64,000 nt of DNA from Mixophyes australis (taxonomy: Eukaryota > Chordata > Amphibia > Anura > Limnodynastidae): assembly GCA_036250195.1 (NCBI GenBank), contig JAVHZZ010000002.1:364830124-364894123 (forward strand), in the 5' to 3' direction. A program made the translations under genes and the position numbers. The notes beneath the pieces were generated by a model. It did no database searches. It had not been told where the DNA came from and saw nothing but the letters and a program-made list of their open reading frames with translations. Within the stretch, counting starts at the first letter, position 1. Each line of letters opens with the position of its first letter. Shown here in pieces: positions 36,395 through 45,940 of the stretch.

Positions 36395-37003
36395 TGTAGT
36401 GTAATCAGCGGAATAGGTACTATCTCCTGGGTGAGCAGCAGCAGTAAACCACACAAGTCCAGACGTTTCACCATAGCAACCACAGACAGTTTATTCACCA
36501 GCTTGTAAACAAAACAGAATATAATCAAAATCCTAGCCATCTGGCTACTAGACAATACATTTAGCAAGACCCTTTCTCAGAACTACAACATATTATTGCT
36601 CACTGCAGCAGAGTGTCTGAGGAGGCAACTCATCTCCTCCCCAGGTCTAAGACACTGGATGCATATCCCAGCTGCCTTTTCACAGACACCTCCTATCTCT
36701 TGATCAGTCTGTTTTAAAGTACAGGAACAGGAAGCTTCTGTCACAGACTGAAGAGTGCACATTTTTACAATAGAGATAATTACATTTTAATAATAGGATT
36801 TTTACAATAATCGTTTAGAATGATAACTTTTCATTACTCACATTTGCTGATGAAAAGAAAGGTTATTTTAGTCCCTGCAGGTTGATATTATTGGTCCAAC
36901 TCTGCGCACTGTACCTTGATCCTCTGTATGATGTCACTTCAGTCCCTGCACGCCCAGTCCAAGCACACTGGGCCTGTGTAAGCTCTCACAGCTCCCTCCT
37001 ACA
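36395..37003 (-). mobile_element. Possible solo LTR inside the hAT intron
   Basis: On the minus strand the segment runs from TGTAGGAGGGAGC to GATTACACTACA, with an AATAAA about 100 bases before the end (near 36490), as in a retroviral R-U5. There are no internal genes beside it. No clear TSD was found, so the call is tentative. Confidence 0.4.
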
Positions 37004-37321
37004 AAAAATGTATTTGGGAAAATAAGTTGAAGTACAGAAGAGAAAAAAATGTCCCCTAATTCATCACTTTTGCTCCTCCTTCACATTTCCCCTTTAGTAC
37101 ACTGTACTCCCTTCATCATCACACTGTGCCCTCCATCATGCTTTTGCCCTTTAATCATCACACTGTGCACCCTTCACCATCACACTGTGCCCTTCATATT
37201 TTTGCTCCCCTTGTTTATTTACCCTCACACGGCCTGTTCCACATTTCTGTCATCATGCCCCTCTGCTACTAATTATTGCCATCATGCCCCTCTGCTACTT
37301 ATTATTGCCATCATGCCCCTC

Positions 37322-38490
37322 TGCTACTTATTATTGCCATCATGCCCCCTCATATACTTAATATTGCCATCATGCCCCCTCATATATTTAATATTGCCAT
37401 CATGCCCCCTCATATATTTAATATTGCCATCATGCCCCCTCATATACTTAATATTGCCATCATGCCCCCTCATATACTTAATATTGCCATCATGCCCCCT
37501 CATATACTTAATATTGCCATCATGCCCCCTCATATATTTAATATTGCCATCATGCCCCCTCATATACTTAATATTGCCATCATGCCCCCTCATATACTTA
37601 ATATTGCCATCATGCCCCCTCATATATTTAATATTGCCATCATGCCCCCTCATATACTTAATATTGCCATCATGCCCCCTCATATATTTAATATTGCCAT
37701 CATGCCCCCTCATATATTTAATATTGCCATCATGCCCCCTCATATACTTAATATTGCCATCATGCCCCCTCATATACTTAATATTGCCATCATGCCCCCT
37801 CATATACTTAATATTGCCATCATGCCCCCTCATATATTTAATATTGCCATCATGCCCCCTCATATACTTAATATTGCCATCATGCCCCCTCATATACTTA
37901 ATATTGCCATCATGCCCCCTCATATATTTAATATTGCCATCATGCCCCCTCATATATTTAATATTGCCATCATGCCCCCTCATATACTTAATATTGCCAT
38001 TATGCCCCCTCATATACTTAATATTGCCATCATGCCCCCTCATATATTTAATATTGCCATCATGCCCCCTCATATATTTAATATTGCCATCATGCCCCCT
38101 CATATACTTAATATTGCCATCATGCCCCCTCATATATTTAATATTGCCATCATGCCCCCTCATATACTTAATATTGCCATCATGCCCCCTCATATACTTA
38201 ATATTGCCATCATGCCCCCTCATATACTTAATATTGCCATCATGCCCCCTCATATATTTAATATTGCCATCATGCCCCCTCATATACTTAATATTGCCAT
38301 CATGCCCCCTCATATACTTAATATTGCCATCATGCCCCCTCATATACTTAATATTGCCATCATGCCCCCTCATATACTTAATATTGCCATCATGCCCCCT
38401 CATATATTTAATATTGCCATCATGCCCCCTCATATATTTAATATTGCCATCATGCCCCCTCATATATTTAATATTGCCATCATGCCCCCT
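37322..38490 (+). repeat. 30-bp minisatellite, about 38 units
   Basis: CATGCCCCCTCATATAYTTA plus ATATTGCCAT repeats almost perfectly every 30 bases. It is preceded by three 29-base relatives (CATGCCCCTCTGCTACTTAT, 37254-37340). The main variation is a C/T at one site. The period is divisible by 3 and stop-free in several frames, which creates artificial frames of about 380-480 codons on both strands. Confidence 0.98.
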
Positions 38491-38648
38491 CCCTTAATAC
38501 CTGTTTCAAACTTCTCTGACATGGCCCCACAGTTAGTTAACTTACCTTCTATTGTTTACTTCTTTGTCCAATGTCGCGCTGCCGCTGCTCCTCCTCTCTG
38601 ATCAGCCACTGCTCCTCGCCGACTTCTTGTTGAAAACCACGTCGGGAG

Positions 38649-38656
38649 TGACGTCA
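38649..38656. promoter_or_regulatory. CRE-like TGACGTCA in the hAT promoter region
   Basis: A perfect 8-bp palindromic ATF/CREB consensus lies about 105 bases upstream of the predicted first splice donor of the transposase gene, in a CpG-rich terminal segment. A role in transcription is inferred. Confidence 0.5.
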
Positions 38657-38914
38657 TCACGCCCAACGTCATTTTCATGAAGAGAGGAGAGAAGACTGCC
38701 GGGTCCCGCTGGTCAGCTGACTTCTTTTTTTTTTTTTAAAAAACTTTATTTTTGACGTTATGCCGGCGGACAGAGGGGGATGGCAGGCGGAGGGGAGCGC
38801 CCCTCTGCCTTGCCTACCCCGCTCACCGTCGGCTCTGACAGGGCCCTCTAGGTCCCGCTGGGCCCCAGGCAGTTGCCTAGGGTGCCTAGCGGGAAATCCG
38901 GCCCTGCCCATGAG

Positions 38915-39108
38915 GTTAAAGGCTATCCTTCATTTTCTTAGTTTTTCCAATTATTATAGGCAGTTTATTAAGGGGTATTCTACCATCATCACTTCCCTCT
39001 CTGCTTTGACTAAGAAGACCGCTAATCCCAAAATTTGGTCCCCAGAAGCCATCAAAGCCTTTCACTAACTGAAAACTGCCTTCGCATCCGCTCCCATCTC
39101 TGATCGGT
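38915..39108 (+). pseudogene. Ty3/gypsy RT-RNase H connection fragment
   Basis: Directly after the hAT TSD, the gypsy reading resumes with FSNYYRQFIKGYSTIITSLSALTKK and continues with TANPKIWSPEAIKAFH, the segment between RT and RNase H. It stops at TAA within CACTAACTG near 39065, and the family similarity ends near 39108. No 3' LTR follows. Confidence 0.88.
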
Positions 39109-40077
39109 AAGTATATTGGGTTTTATTTTTTTAATACATTTTGAAGGTATTTAGTGTATTTTGTGGTTTTTTTTATTTCTAATAAATTGTGGTTTTAAAT
39201 AGGGAGTTGTGGTTTTTTTAACATTTTGTTTTGTGGAACTACAGGCCTCAGCCAGCCATAGGTGTCAGGCCATGTTGTCACTTGTGGTTCTCCAAGTGCC
39301 AGCATGACCTGGCTGCAATGGGTATGCTGGTTCTTGTAGTTATACAAGCATCAGCATGCCCAGATTGTTTAGGGCAGCCTGGTCTGGCTGGGACTTGTAG
39401 GTCCACAAAACAAAATGGTTTCTGTTTGTTTTTTTAACTACTAATTTGCCAATATTACTCTACTACCCACAGCCCACAGGAGTAGGAAGAGCCCTAGTGC
39501 TTTCAGCACTGGGATAGTTTTTCCTAGAGGGTGGACATTCGTTTTTTTGGTCGGACCGCACTAAATAGGGAATACAGCCCAGTGCTGAACAGCCTTGGGT
39601 TTGTTGTCATTATGGCAACTGGACCCCTGCCACTTGTCCCCCTGCTATAGTGCCAGCCACCCCGGCTAGTTTGCCTAGTGCTGGTTGCGTGAAAATCGGG
39701 GGGACCCCACACAAATTTTTCCACAATTTCCATGCAACCAGCAGTAGGCTGGCAGCATTAGGGTTCATAATGGTCAGGAGGGGGGACCCCACACTTTTTT
39801 TTAAAAACATTTCTCTATTTTTAAACAGCTGCCGGACCTCTGGCTGTATAGACAGACCAGTGTAACAGTGATGTGTTTAATAATCTCGCAGTTAGGAAAC
39901 ACAGGACAGTTTGCTAAACAAGGGAGTGTTTGAAATCGCAGCAAATCGCCAGAGATGACCACCGTTTTTGAAGATCAGAATAAAAATCGCAGCTTAATAC
40001 GTATGGCAACTTTGGGACTAAAATTTTCCGCAATTTTAAATAGCTGAAAAAAATCGGACCTTGATAAATTTACCCCC
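39109..40077 (-). repeat. Unclassified repeat with GGGGTAAATTTATCAA end
   Basis: Reading from 40077 leftward, it shares order and sequence with 42884-43585: GGGGTAAATTTATCAAGG, CATCACTGTTACACTG, CTGCCAGCCTACT, CCTAGTGCTGGTT, TGTTCAGCACTGGGCTG. The other terminus is not resolved. There is no coding potential. The left part contains eroded ACTACAAG...CCAGCATGCC motifs (39230-39410). Confidence 0.7.
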
Positions 40078-40430
40078 ATGTTGTGTCGACTCATCTGCAT
40101 CACCATTGGGTGTCTTGGGAGCTAAGTTAAGTTTTTCCTAGCAGCAGTTGTCAGAGAAACTGAATGAGGAAATGTTGCTGTGTCATGTACCACTTGAGCT
40201 GTCAGCTTGCTGACCAGGAGCTCATTGCATCTCTTGAGATCTGTATCAGTTGCAAAGAAAGAGATGACATAGCTCTTAACACTAGGATCAAGCACAGTTG
40301 CCAAAATGTAGTGATCTGATTTCAAGATGCTGATAAGTCTTGGATCCTGGCGAAGCAATAAAGTATCTACAAGTCTGACATACTTAGTGGAATTGCTTTG
40401 TTTCATCTCCTCCAATTTCTAGAGCTGCTT
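40078..40430 (-). pseudogene. hAT (ZBED-like) transposase fragment
   Basis: The minus-strand frame (40415 to 40122) contains HYILATVLDPSVKSYV, matching the conserved LATxLDPRxK segment of ZBED-type hAT transposases. This is the region ahead of the C-terminal dimerisation domain. Both the N-terminal and the dimerisation parts are missing. It belongs to a different hAT group from the 32978-35584 transposase. Confidence 0.75.
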
Positions 40431-40444
40431 TTCCAAAAGTCTAA

Positions 40445-40619
40445 GGAGTATATTTACTAAACTGCGGGTTTGAAAAAGTGGAGATGTTGCCTATAGCAAC
40501 CAATCAGATTCTAGCTGTCATTTTGTAGAATGCACTAAATAAATGATAGCTAGAATTTGATTGGTTACTATAGGTAACATCTCCACTGTTTCAAACCTGC
40601 AGTTTAGTAAATCTAGCCG
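40445..40619. mobile_element. Palindromic MITE with TAA duplication, 175 bp
   Basis: Long inverted repeats (TTTACTAAACTGCGGGTTTG / CAAACCTGCAGTTTAGTAAA) surround AACCAATCAGATT-like arms. TAA flanks both sides (40442-40444 and 40620-40622). The end resembles GGCTAGATTTACTA, also the end of the Harbinger element at 49818, so it may be mobilised by a related transposase. A diverged copy lies at 51953. Confidence 0.85.
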
Positions 40620-40894
40620 TAAATCACCTGACTCAAGCTAGCAGTGTCTGAACTCACTTCACAGGTGAATGTTTACAGTGGTTTCAGCACCTTGCACAAC
40701 ACAGAAACTATTCTCCACTGCGCTGGACTAAAGTATATTCGCTCTCAAATTCTATTCTTTTTGCAGCTGCTGCAATCTCCTACATGCTGTTGCAAATGCT
40801 GAAAATGACCCAAAATATTTTGGGACACAGACAGCATCTCCTGCATGTCACTGTTATTTTTTTAAAAAACTTTATACCCCCAAGCTGACTGTGT

Positions 40895-41103
40895 GATCAA
40901 AAAAGTAGCGCAGCGTTAAACCTATTACCGTTAATACGGTAATTTTAACCCTGCTTTATGCTCGCACCTCAGGGAGCTGCAAGCAAAACACCAGCGTTGA
41001 AATTACCGTATTAACGGTAATTGCGAACACCATTAACGTAATATCGGTAATAGTGCGCAGGCCGTGTTACTTTCGGCAGTAACACCCCAATTGAATTCCC
41101 CCC
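40895..41103. repeat. Palindromic MITE fragment
   Basis: ATTACCGTTAATACGGTAAT-type inverted segments and CAGGGAGCTGC resemble the MITE at 17374 (which has CAGGGAGCTGC and ATTACCGTAATAT). The right end CCAATTGAATTCCCCC is similar, but the left end is not clear. Confidence 0.6.
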
Positions 41104-42057
41104 TATATGTTTAATTTATTTTTATGACCAAATGATTTTCTGTCCCCAAACGGTTTCAGATACTGCTGCATTTATTAGTATCCCCTAATGATTGAACAGC
41201 AGTAAATAATGATGATTGTAACTGTCAGTGTTATATTACAGTGTTGGTTATGTACTTAACCCTGATAATATAGAGAGTGAGAGACAGCTATGAGAGCAAC
41301 TTTGACCAGTTATGCTTCTTTTCAAAAACTACATTATTAAAGTCACTTTGTTGATCAATACCAAGGTAAACGGGACGTGCTTAGAAAGGTATTGTTACTG
41401 AAAGTATCTATTCATATCTTTTTCATATTAATGTTTTTTATTTCTTTAGATTTAATCTAAAAACTTTAGACTTTTCTTAGAGTGAAAGTTTCTTCCTTTT
41501 TGACCAACAGATGGCTCTGATTGTCAATAGTGTCTGTGGACATTTGCTATAATATACTGCCATTGTTCTGCTACTGCAACAAAATTTCCTTTTAATTGTG
41601 TCAACATATTTTCACCTTTTTAGGGTTAATGGTTCAATTTTATGTGTATTTGCTATTATAGTGCTTCTAAGTGTTATTAAAAAATATACCGTGGACATCC
41701 CAAGGTTCTGTATCTGACAGTCATAATGATCCAATCCAATTATCCTGTACAGTGAACAACTCAGTCTTTCTTCCTGCAATAGATAATGCCAGATGTGATT
41801 AGTAACATCTATAAGCTCTATAAGCCCCTAGGGTTTCAAATGCTACATGTTTCAAATCTGTGATGTCCTGCCTAGATTGATTTATCTCTTGACAAAATCT
41901 GACAGCTATATCCATTTAAAAACAAGTCTGACTTTTGCATGCCTGACCTGTACAAGTCATCATTGTCATCCAATTTACAGTGCTACAGTGCTAAGAATAA
42001 ACTTGGGTTGTCAGAGACTTAATATGGATTAATATGATATTGTAAATTGCATATCAA
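41104..42057. other. Unrecognised sequence
   Basis: AT-rich sequence without a recognisable gene or element end. Confidence 0.45.
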
Positions 42058-42060
42058 AGA

Positions 42061-42320
42061 TCATCATCATCATCATCATCACCATTTATTTATATAGCGC
42101 CACTAATTCCGCAGCGCTGTACAGAGAACTCACTCACATCAGTCCCTGCCCCATTGGGGCTTACAGTCTAAATTCCCTAACACACACACACACACTAGGG
42201 TCATCAGTCAATTAACCTACCAGTATGTTTTTGGAGTGTGGGAGGAAACCGAAGCACCCGGAGGAAACCCACGCAAACACGGGGAGAACATACAAACTCC
42301 ACACAGATCAGGCCATGGTC
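42061..42320 (-). mobile_element. SINE copy, head missing
   Basis: (CAT)n, the complement of GGCGCTATATAAATGG, AGCGCTGCGGAATTAG, CTGTAAGCCCCAATGGGGC and GTGTTTGCGTGGGTTTCCTC, in the order of the SINE at 26320-28082. It ends near 42320 before the tRNA-like A and B boxes, as expected for 5' truncation. Confidence 0.88.
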
Positions 42321-42883
42321 TTTAATTTAATTTTTGATCGCCACCTTTCAGCCAGCAACATTGTATGTATTTGAAAGGATAGAGACAGGCTTAGCAGGAA
42401 GGCTAGCAAGGAAAGCTATTTGTCCAAACCACTACTTTGCTGAGATTAAGGAGAAAAAGAATGAATAGATATTTACAAAAGTTATGTTTGTAAAGGTGAC
42501 GCCTCTCCTTCCACAACCACAAATTACTATTTAACAGCATTAGCTAAGATACACGGGAGCAGAGAGAGCTGAACTGGGCATCAAGAGATTGAATATGAGG
42601 CAAAAATATGATGCTCAGATTGAATAATGTTCCTGTTGATTATACCTTTTGATGGAATTAAAGGTGTTCAGCGGTGTTAATGTGGATGTTAAGCCACAAC
42701 ACTTTTGTTTCTTAAACAGGTTTCTGTTTATTAAAGATTATAACAACAGTAGGATATGTAGGTACTCACATTTGCTTGTAGTATAGCAGTATTCAACAGT
42801 AGCAACAGGCAAAACAGGTTTATGCACTTATACACTTATATATTACAATATACAGATACAGGCTGGTTGGTAAAATGCACTAT

Positions 42884-43585
42884 GGGGTAAATGTATCAAG
42901 GTGCGATTTTGCAAATGCAGCGATTTTCTCGGGAGAGTTGAAACCCGCAGATGTATGAACCTGAGATTTCATGTAAAATCGCAAGAGATGTGTTTCTGTC
43001 AACATCTCTATTTCCCAAATTTATATCGATCAAAGTCCCGACTGTTTGCCACTCTAGCTATACAGGTCTCAAATGTATGAAGCTGCGATTAAGTAAACTC
43101 TCCTGAGCTTGCTTAGAAAATAGCCAGATACAACACGATGCATCCTAGCAGTGTGATTAGTAAACATATCACTGTTACACTGTCTGTCTATATAGCCGCA
43201 GAACCCCGTGGCTGTCAAAAGTTGAAAAATAGATAAAAGTTTAAAAAAAAAATCATAGGGTCTCCCCCCCCCCCCCCCCCCCCACCCGAGCACTATTAAC
43301 CTTAGTGCTGCCAGCCTACTTCTGGTTATGTGCGAATTTGGGGAAAATTTGCTTGGGGTCCCCCCGATTTACATATAACCAGCACTAGGCAAACCAGCCA
43401 GGATGGGTGGCACTATAGCAGGGGGACACGCAGCAGGGGTTCCCCTTCCATAATGACAACCAACCCCAGGTTGTTCAGCGCTGGGCTGGATTCCCTAGGG
43501 AGTGGGGTCCGCCCAAAAAAATTAGCGGGCCTCCCCTCTAGGAATAACCAACCCAGTGCTGCAAGCACTAGGGCTCTTCCTACGC
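42884..43585 (+). repeat. Second copy of the GGGGTAAATTTATCAA repeat
   Basis: Shares an ordered set of blocks with the copy at 39109-40077 but in the opposite orientation. It includes a poly-C run at about 43266-43282 where the other copy has a short C-run. It joins a mariner fragment at its right side. Confidence 0.7.
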
Positions 43586-44137
43586 CCCAAAGCAAGTCAA
43601 AATGCAAAGCAATGCTCATTGGTTTTTTTATATCAAGGGTGTAATTTTGGAAGAATGGGTTCCAGAAGGCACTACAGTTAATAAGCATTATTATAAGGAA
43701 GTTTTGCAAAAGCTGAGAGAAAGAGTCAGATAGAAACGGCCGCAACTGTGCAAAAATGGTTTCTTTCTTCACCACGACAATGCGCCTGCTCACACAGCAC
43801 ATTCTGTGGAGCAGTTTTTGACCGACAAACACATTACTACACTTGAACATCCTCCATATTCGCCTGATTTAGCACCTTGCGATCTTCATCTTTTCCCAAA
43901 AGTTAAATTGGTGCTTAAAGGGACACATTTTGAGTCAGTTGATGCTGTAAAGAAGAAAACGGCAGAAACAAGTGACAGAAATTGATTTGCTCCATGCCTT
44001 CGACCAGTGGAAAACACGACTACAGCGATGTATTTGCAATGGGGGAGTATATTGAAGGGGACAAACATTAAATTTGTAATACCAATAAATAAAAGTGAGT
44101 TATTTAATTAGTCTCGTTATTTAGTAGACATACCTTG
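43586..44137 (+). pseudogene. Mariner transposase, C-terminal half
   Basis: Multiple frames read as the C-terminal half of a mariner transposase. One clean stretch (about 43767-43885) contains HHDNAPAHTA and PPYSPDLAPCD. Exactly 34 residues separate the two Asp residues, the D34D signature of mariner. A frameshift and several stops break it. The 3' terminus ends at CATACCTTG followed by TA (44138-44139). The first half of the gene is missing. Confidence 0.88.
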
Positions 44138-44580
44138 TATACAGTATACAGATGCAGATAGGTTGGTAAAATGCACAATGTCTCTATACCTCTGTGCATC
44201 CATGCAGGAATCACTTGTGGGCATACAGACTCCTCTCTTATGTATATATAAATAGTGGGCAGCCTCTGGTCACCTTCTACCAGACTTAGAGGGACTTATA
44301 TATACATACAGAGCACAGCTAACAGTACTGCGTCCGTTTTTTATACTGGTCTGACTGGAAGTGCCGCCCACTTCCTGTTTCCTCACTAGACCACCAGGGA
44401 TTGTGCTGCAGTTGCCATAGCAATGCAGCAGGGGAAAAGGAGTGAAAGCGCTCCCATATACTAACTATTCCGTCCTCTTCAGCTGGAATGCTCAGTGCTG
44501 TAGAGTCAGCTGATGGCATTAAATGATGCACTCCACCAGGGATAGTCTACCCACTTTAAGCATAGCTAGACACAATTGGG

Positions 44581-45499
44581 GTTATATTTGTGGATATTAG
44601 ATCTAGTTTTAACACTACATTTATATATACAATTCATTTATAAATACGCGACTAGCCTAAACACCTGAGATGAAAGGTCCTTTATGTACTACAAAATATG
44701 TAAGACAAAACATTTCTATTTGGGGAAAATGTGTCTAATTGTCCATCTCGCAAAGAACCACATTCTGGCATTTCCAACCATATGTGGTTTTGCAGATTCG
44801 GCTGGACTTTACTCTTTTACTGGGGAAAGAGTAAAAACCTAATTTTAGTTTAAGCCCAGCCTACTACCACTTTAGGACAACCCCCTTCATTAATTTCAAA
44901 ATATTCGATTTTTTTTTTCCTAAAATACTGCTCTGTTCATCATTATGTCTTAAATAAATCATGAGTGATTGGACATTAAGATTGTCTTTATAAAGCAAAC
45001 CTCCTATGTGTTAAAATATAAGTTAGAAAACCTTTTTGCACAATATAAGTTCTTAATAATAGTGAAAGGCCCCTAAGATCATGTGTTCCCTGACATATAG
45101 TCCCCATTTTTCCCAATATGGGTTGCACTGTGTACTTTGGCTACTACTAGCTCCTAGGTGTGTTTCACCTGTCCATCTAATACACACAGAATCACATACA
45201 ACTAGACAAAAAGATACTGAAATTGGGACAAATTAGACCAGGCTCTCAACCAGTCCATACCATACCCCAATTCACCCATGCCATGCCCATTTCAAATGGT
45301 GACACTCTCTTTCTGGTATACCACATCCCCCTTTTAGCCTCCTAGATTCAAGATGGTGCCACAAATACTAGGGCTGTTGGGAAGTATGCAGTACAGATGC
45401 CAATGTTTTCCATGTCTTCCCCATAATCCCTTTACCTCATCCTCGAGTCCTTCTGTCCATCTTATTCATGTATGATTAGTACCAACTTTGCAAATGCAT
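44581..45499. other. Unrecognised sequence
   Basis: No recognisable gene or element. Confidence 0.45.
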
Positions 45500-45940
45500 G
45501 GCCCTGTGCCAAATCCATGGTTTTCTCTATTCCCTCCTCTCCACTGCTCCCTCTCTTTCCCCACCTCCACTGTTTTCTCTCTCATCCCTCCCCAAGGTTC
45601 TCTCCTCTCCCCTGCTCAGTGGTTCTTTCTCTTCCCCTCCCTCCCATTCTCCACAGTTTTCTCCCATCCACTGCCTCAACTTTCTCTCTTTTTCTGCCTC
45701 TATGGTTCTCTTTCTTTTCCCCAACTCCACAGTTCTCTGTCTCCTCACCCCAAACCATAAATCTCTCTTCCCTTTATGTCTTTCTCTGCCTCATCCATTG
45801 TTCCCTCCCCCACCCTCCATGGTACTCACTCTCCTTCACTTCATGGTTCTCTCTGTTCCCCACCTCCACAGTTGTCTCTCTCCTTCACAGTCACCCCCAC
45901 CCCCCCCACACTTCATGGTTCTCTGCAGCAGCTCCTCTCC
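45500..45940 (-). repeat. Pyrimidine-rich degenerate minisatellite
   Basis: Irregular units like CCCCACCTCCACAGTTCTCTC. This is the reverse complement of the GAGAGAACTGTGGAGGTGG unit at 47.7-48.7 kb but much more diverged. The plus-strand Pro/Ser/Phe-rich frames here are not genes. Confidence 0.8.

Larger units (their letters stand above)
35601..38546 (-). other. Predicted 5'UTR intron of the hAT transposase
   Basis: On the minus strand a donor CAATAGAAG/GTAAGT lies at 38546/38545. A polypyrimidine-AG acceptor (TTTTCTTATTCTGTAG) ends at 35602, 17 bases before the transposase ATG. The donor exon is conserved in the related element at 9.55 kb (CAATAGAAAG/GTAAGT). The intron would be 2944 bases and contain the 30-bp array. 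This is inferred from splice signals and conservation, not from transcript data. Confidence 0.65.
32568..38906 (-). mobile_element. Autonomous-type hAT transposon, 6339 bp
   Basis: The TIRs CAGAGCCGGATTT and AAATCCGGCCCTG are flanked by a perfect 8-bp TSD CCCATGAG (32560-32567 and 38907-38914) lying within gypsy pol. The element encodes an intact 868-residue transposase on the minus strand. It has a predicted promoter and 5' exon at its right end, and a predicted 2.9-kb 5'UTR intron containing a 30-bp minisatellite and a likely solo LTR. A relative lies at 9380-11116. All parts expected of a mobile element are visible; activity itself is inferred. Confidence 0.95.
42680..44580 (-). mobile_element. 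LTR-like sequence split by a composite insertion
   Basis: On the minus strand the right part (44580 to 44145) has a promoter-like CAGTATAAAAAACGG near 44342. The left part (42884 to 42680) contains AATAAACAG near 42720, compatible with U3-R and R-U5 of one LTR. A 36-base segment is present on both sides of the insertion (42849-42884 and 44145-44180, diverged). No gag or pol is attached. The assignment is inference. Confidence 0.4.

Noticed and set aside
37322..38490. CRISPR-like array (30-base repeats)
   Set aside because: There are no spacers; repeats are head to tail, and the setting is eukaryotic.
37049..38601. Frames of 379-482 codons with repeating PSCPLIYLIL- or RGHDGNIKYM-like units on both strands
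   Set aside because: They follow from a 30-base stop-free repeat read in several frames. No start context, splice signal or codon bias, and the same array is open on both strands.
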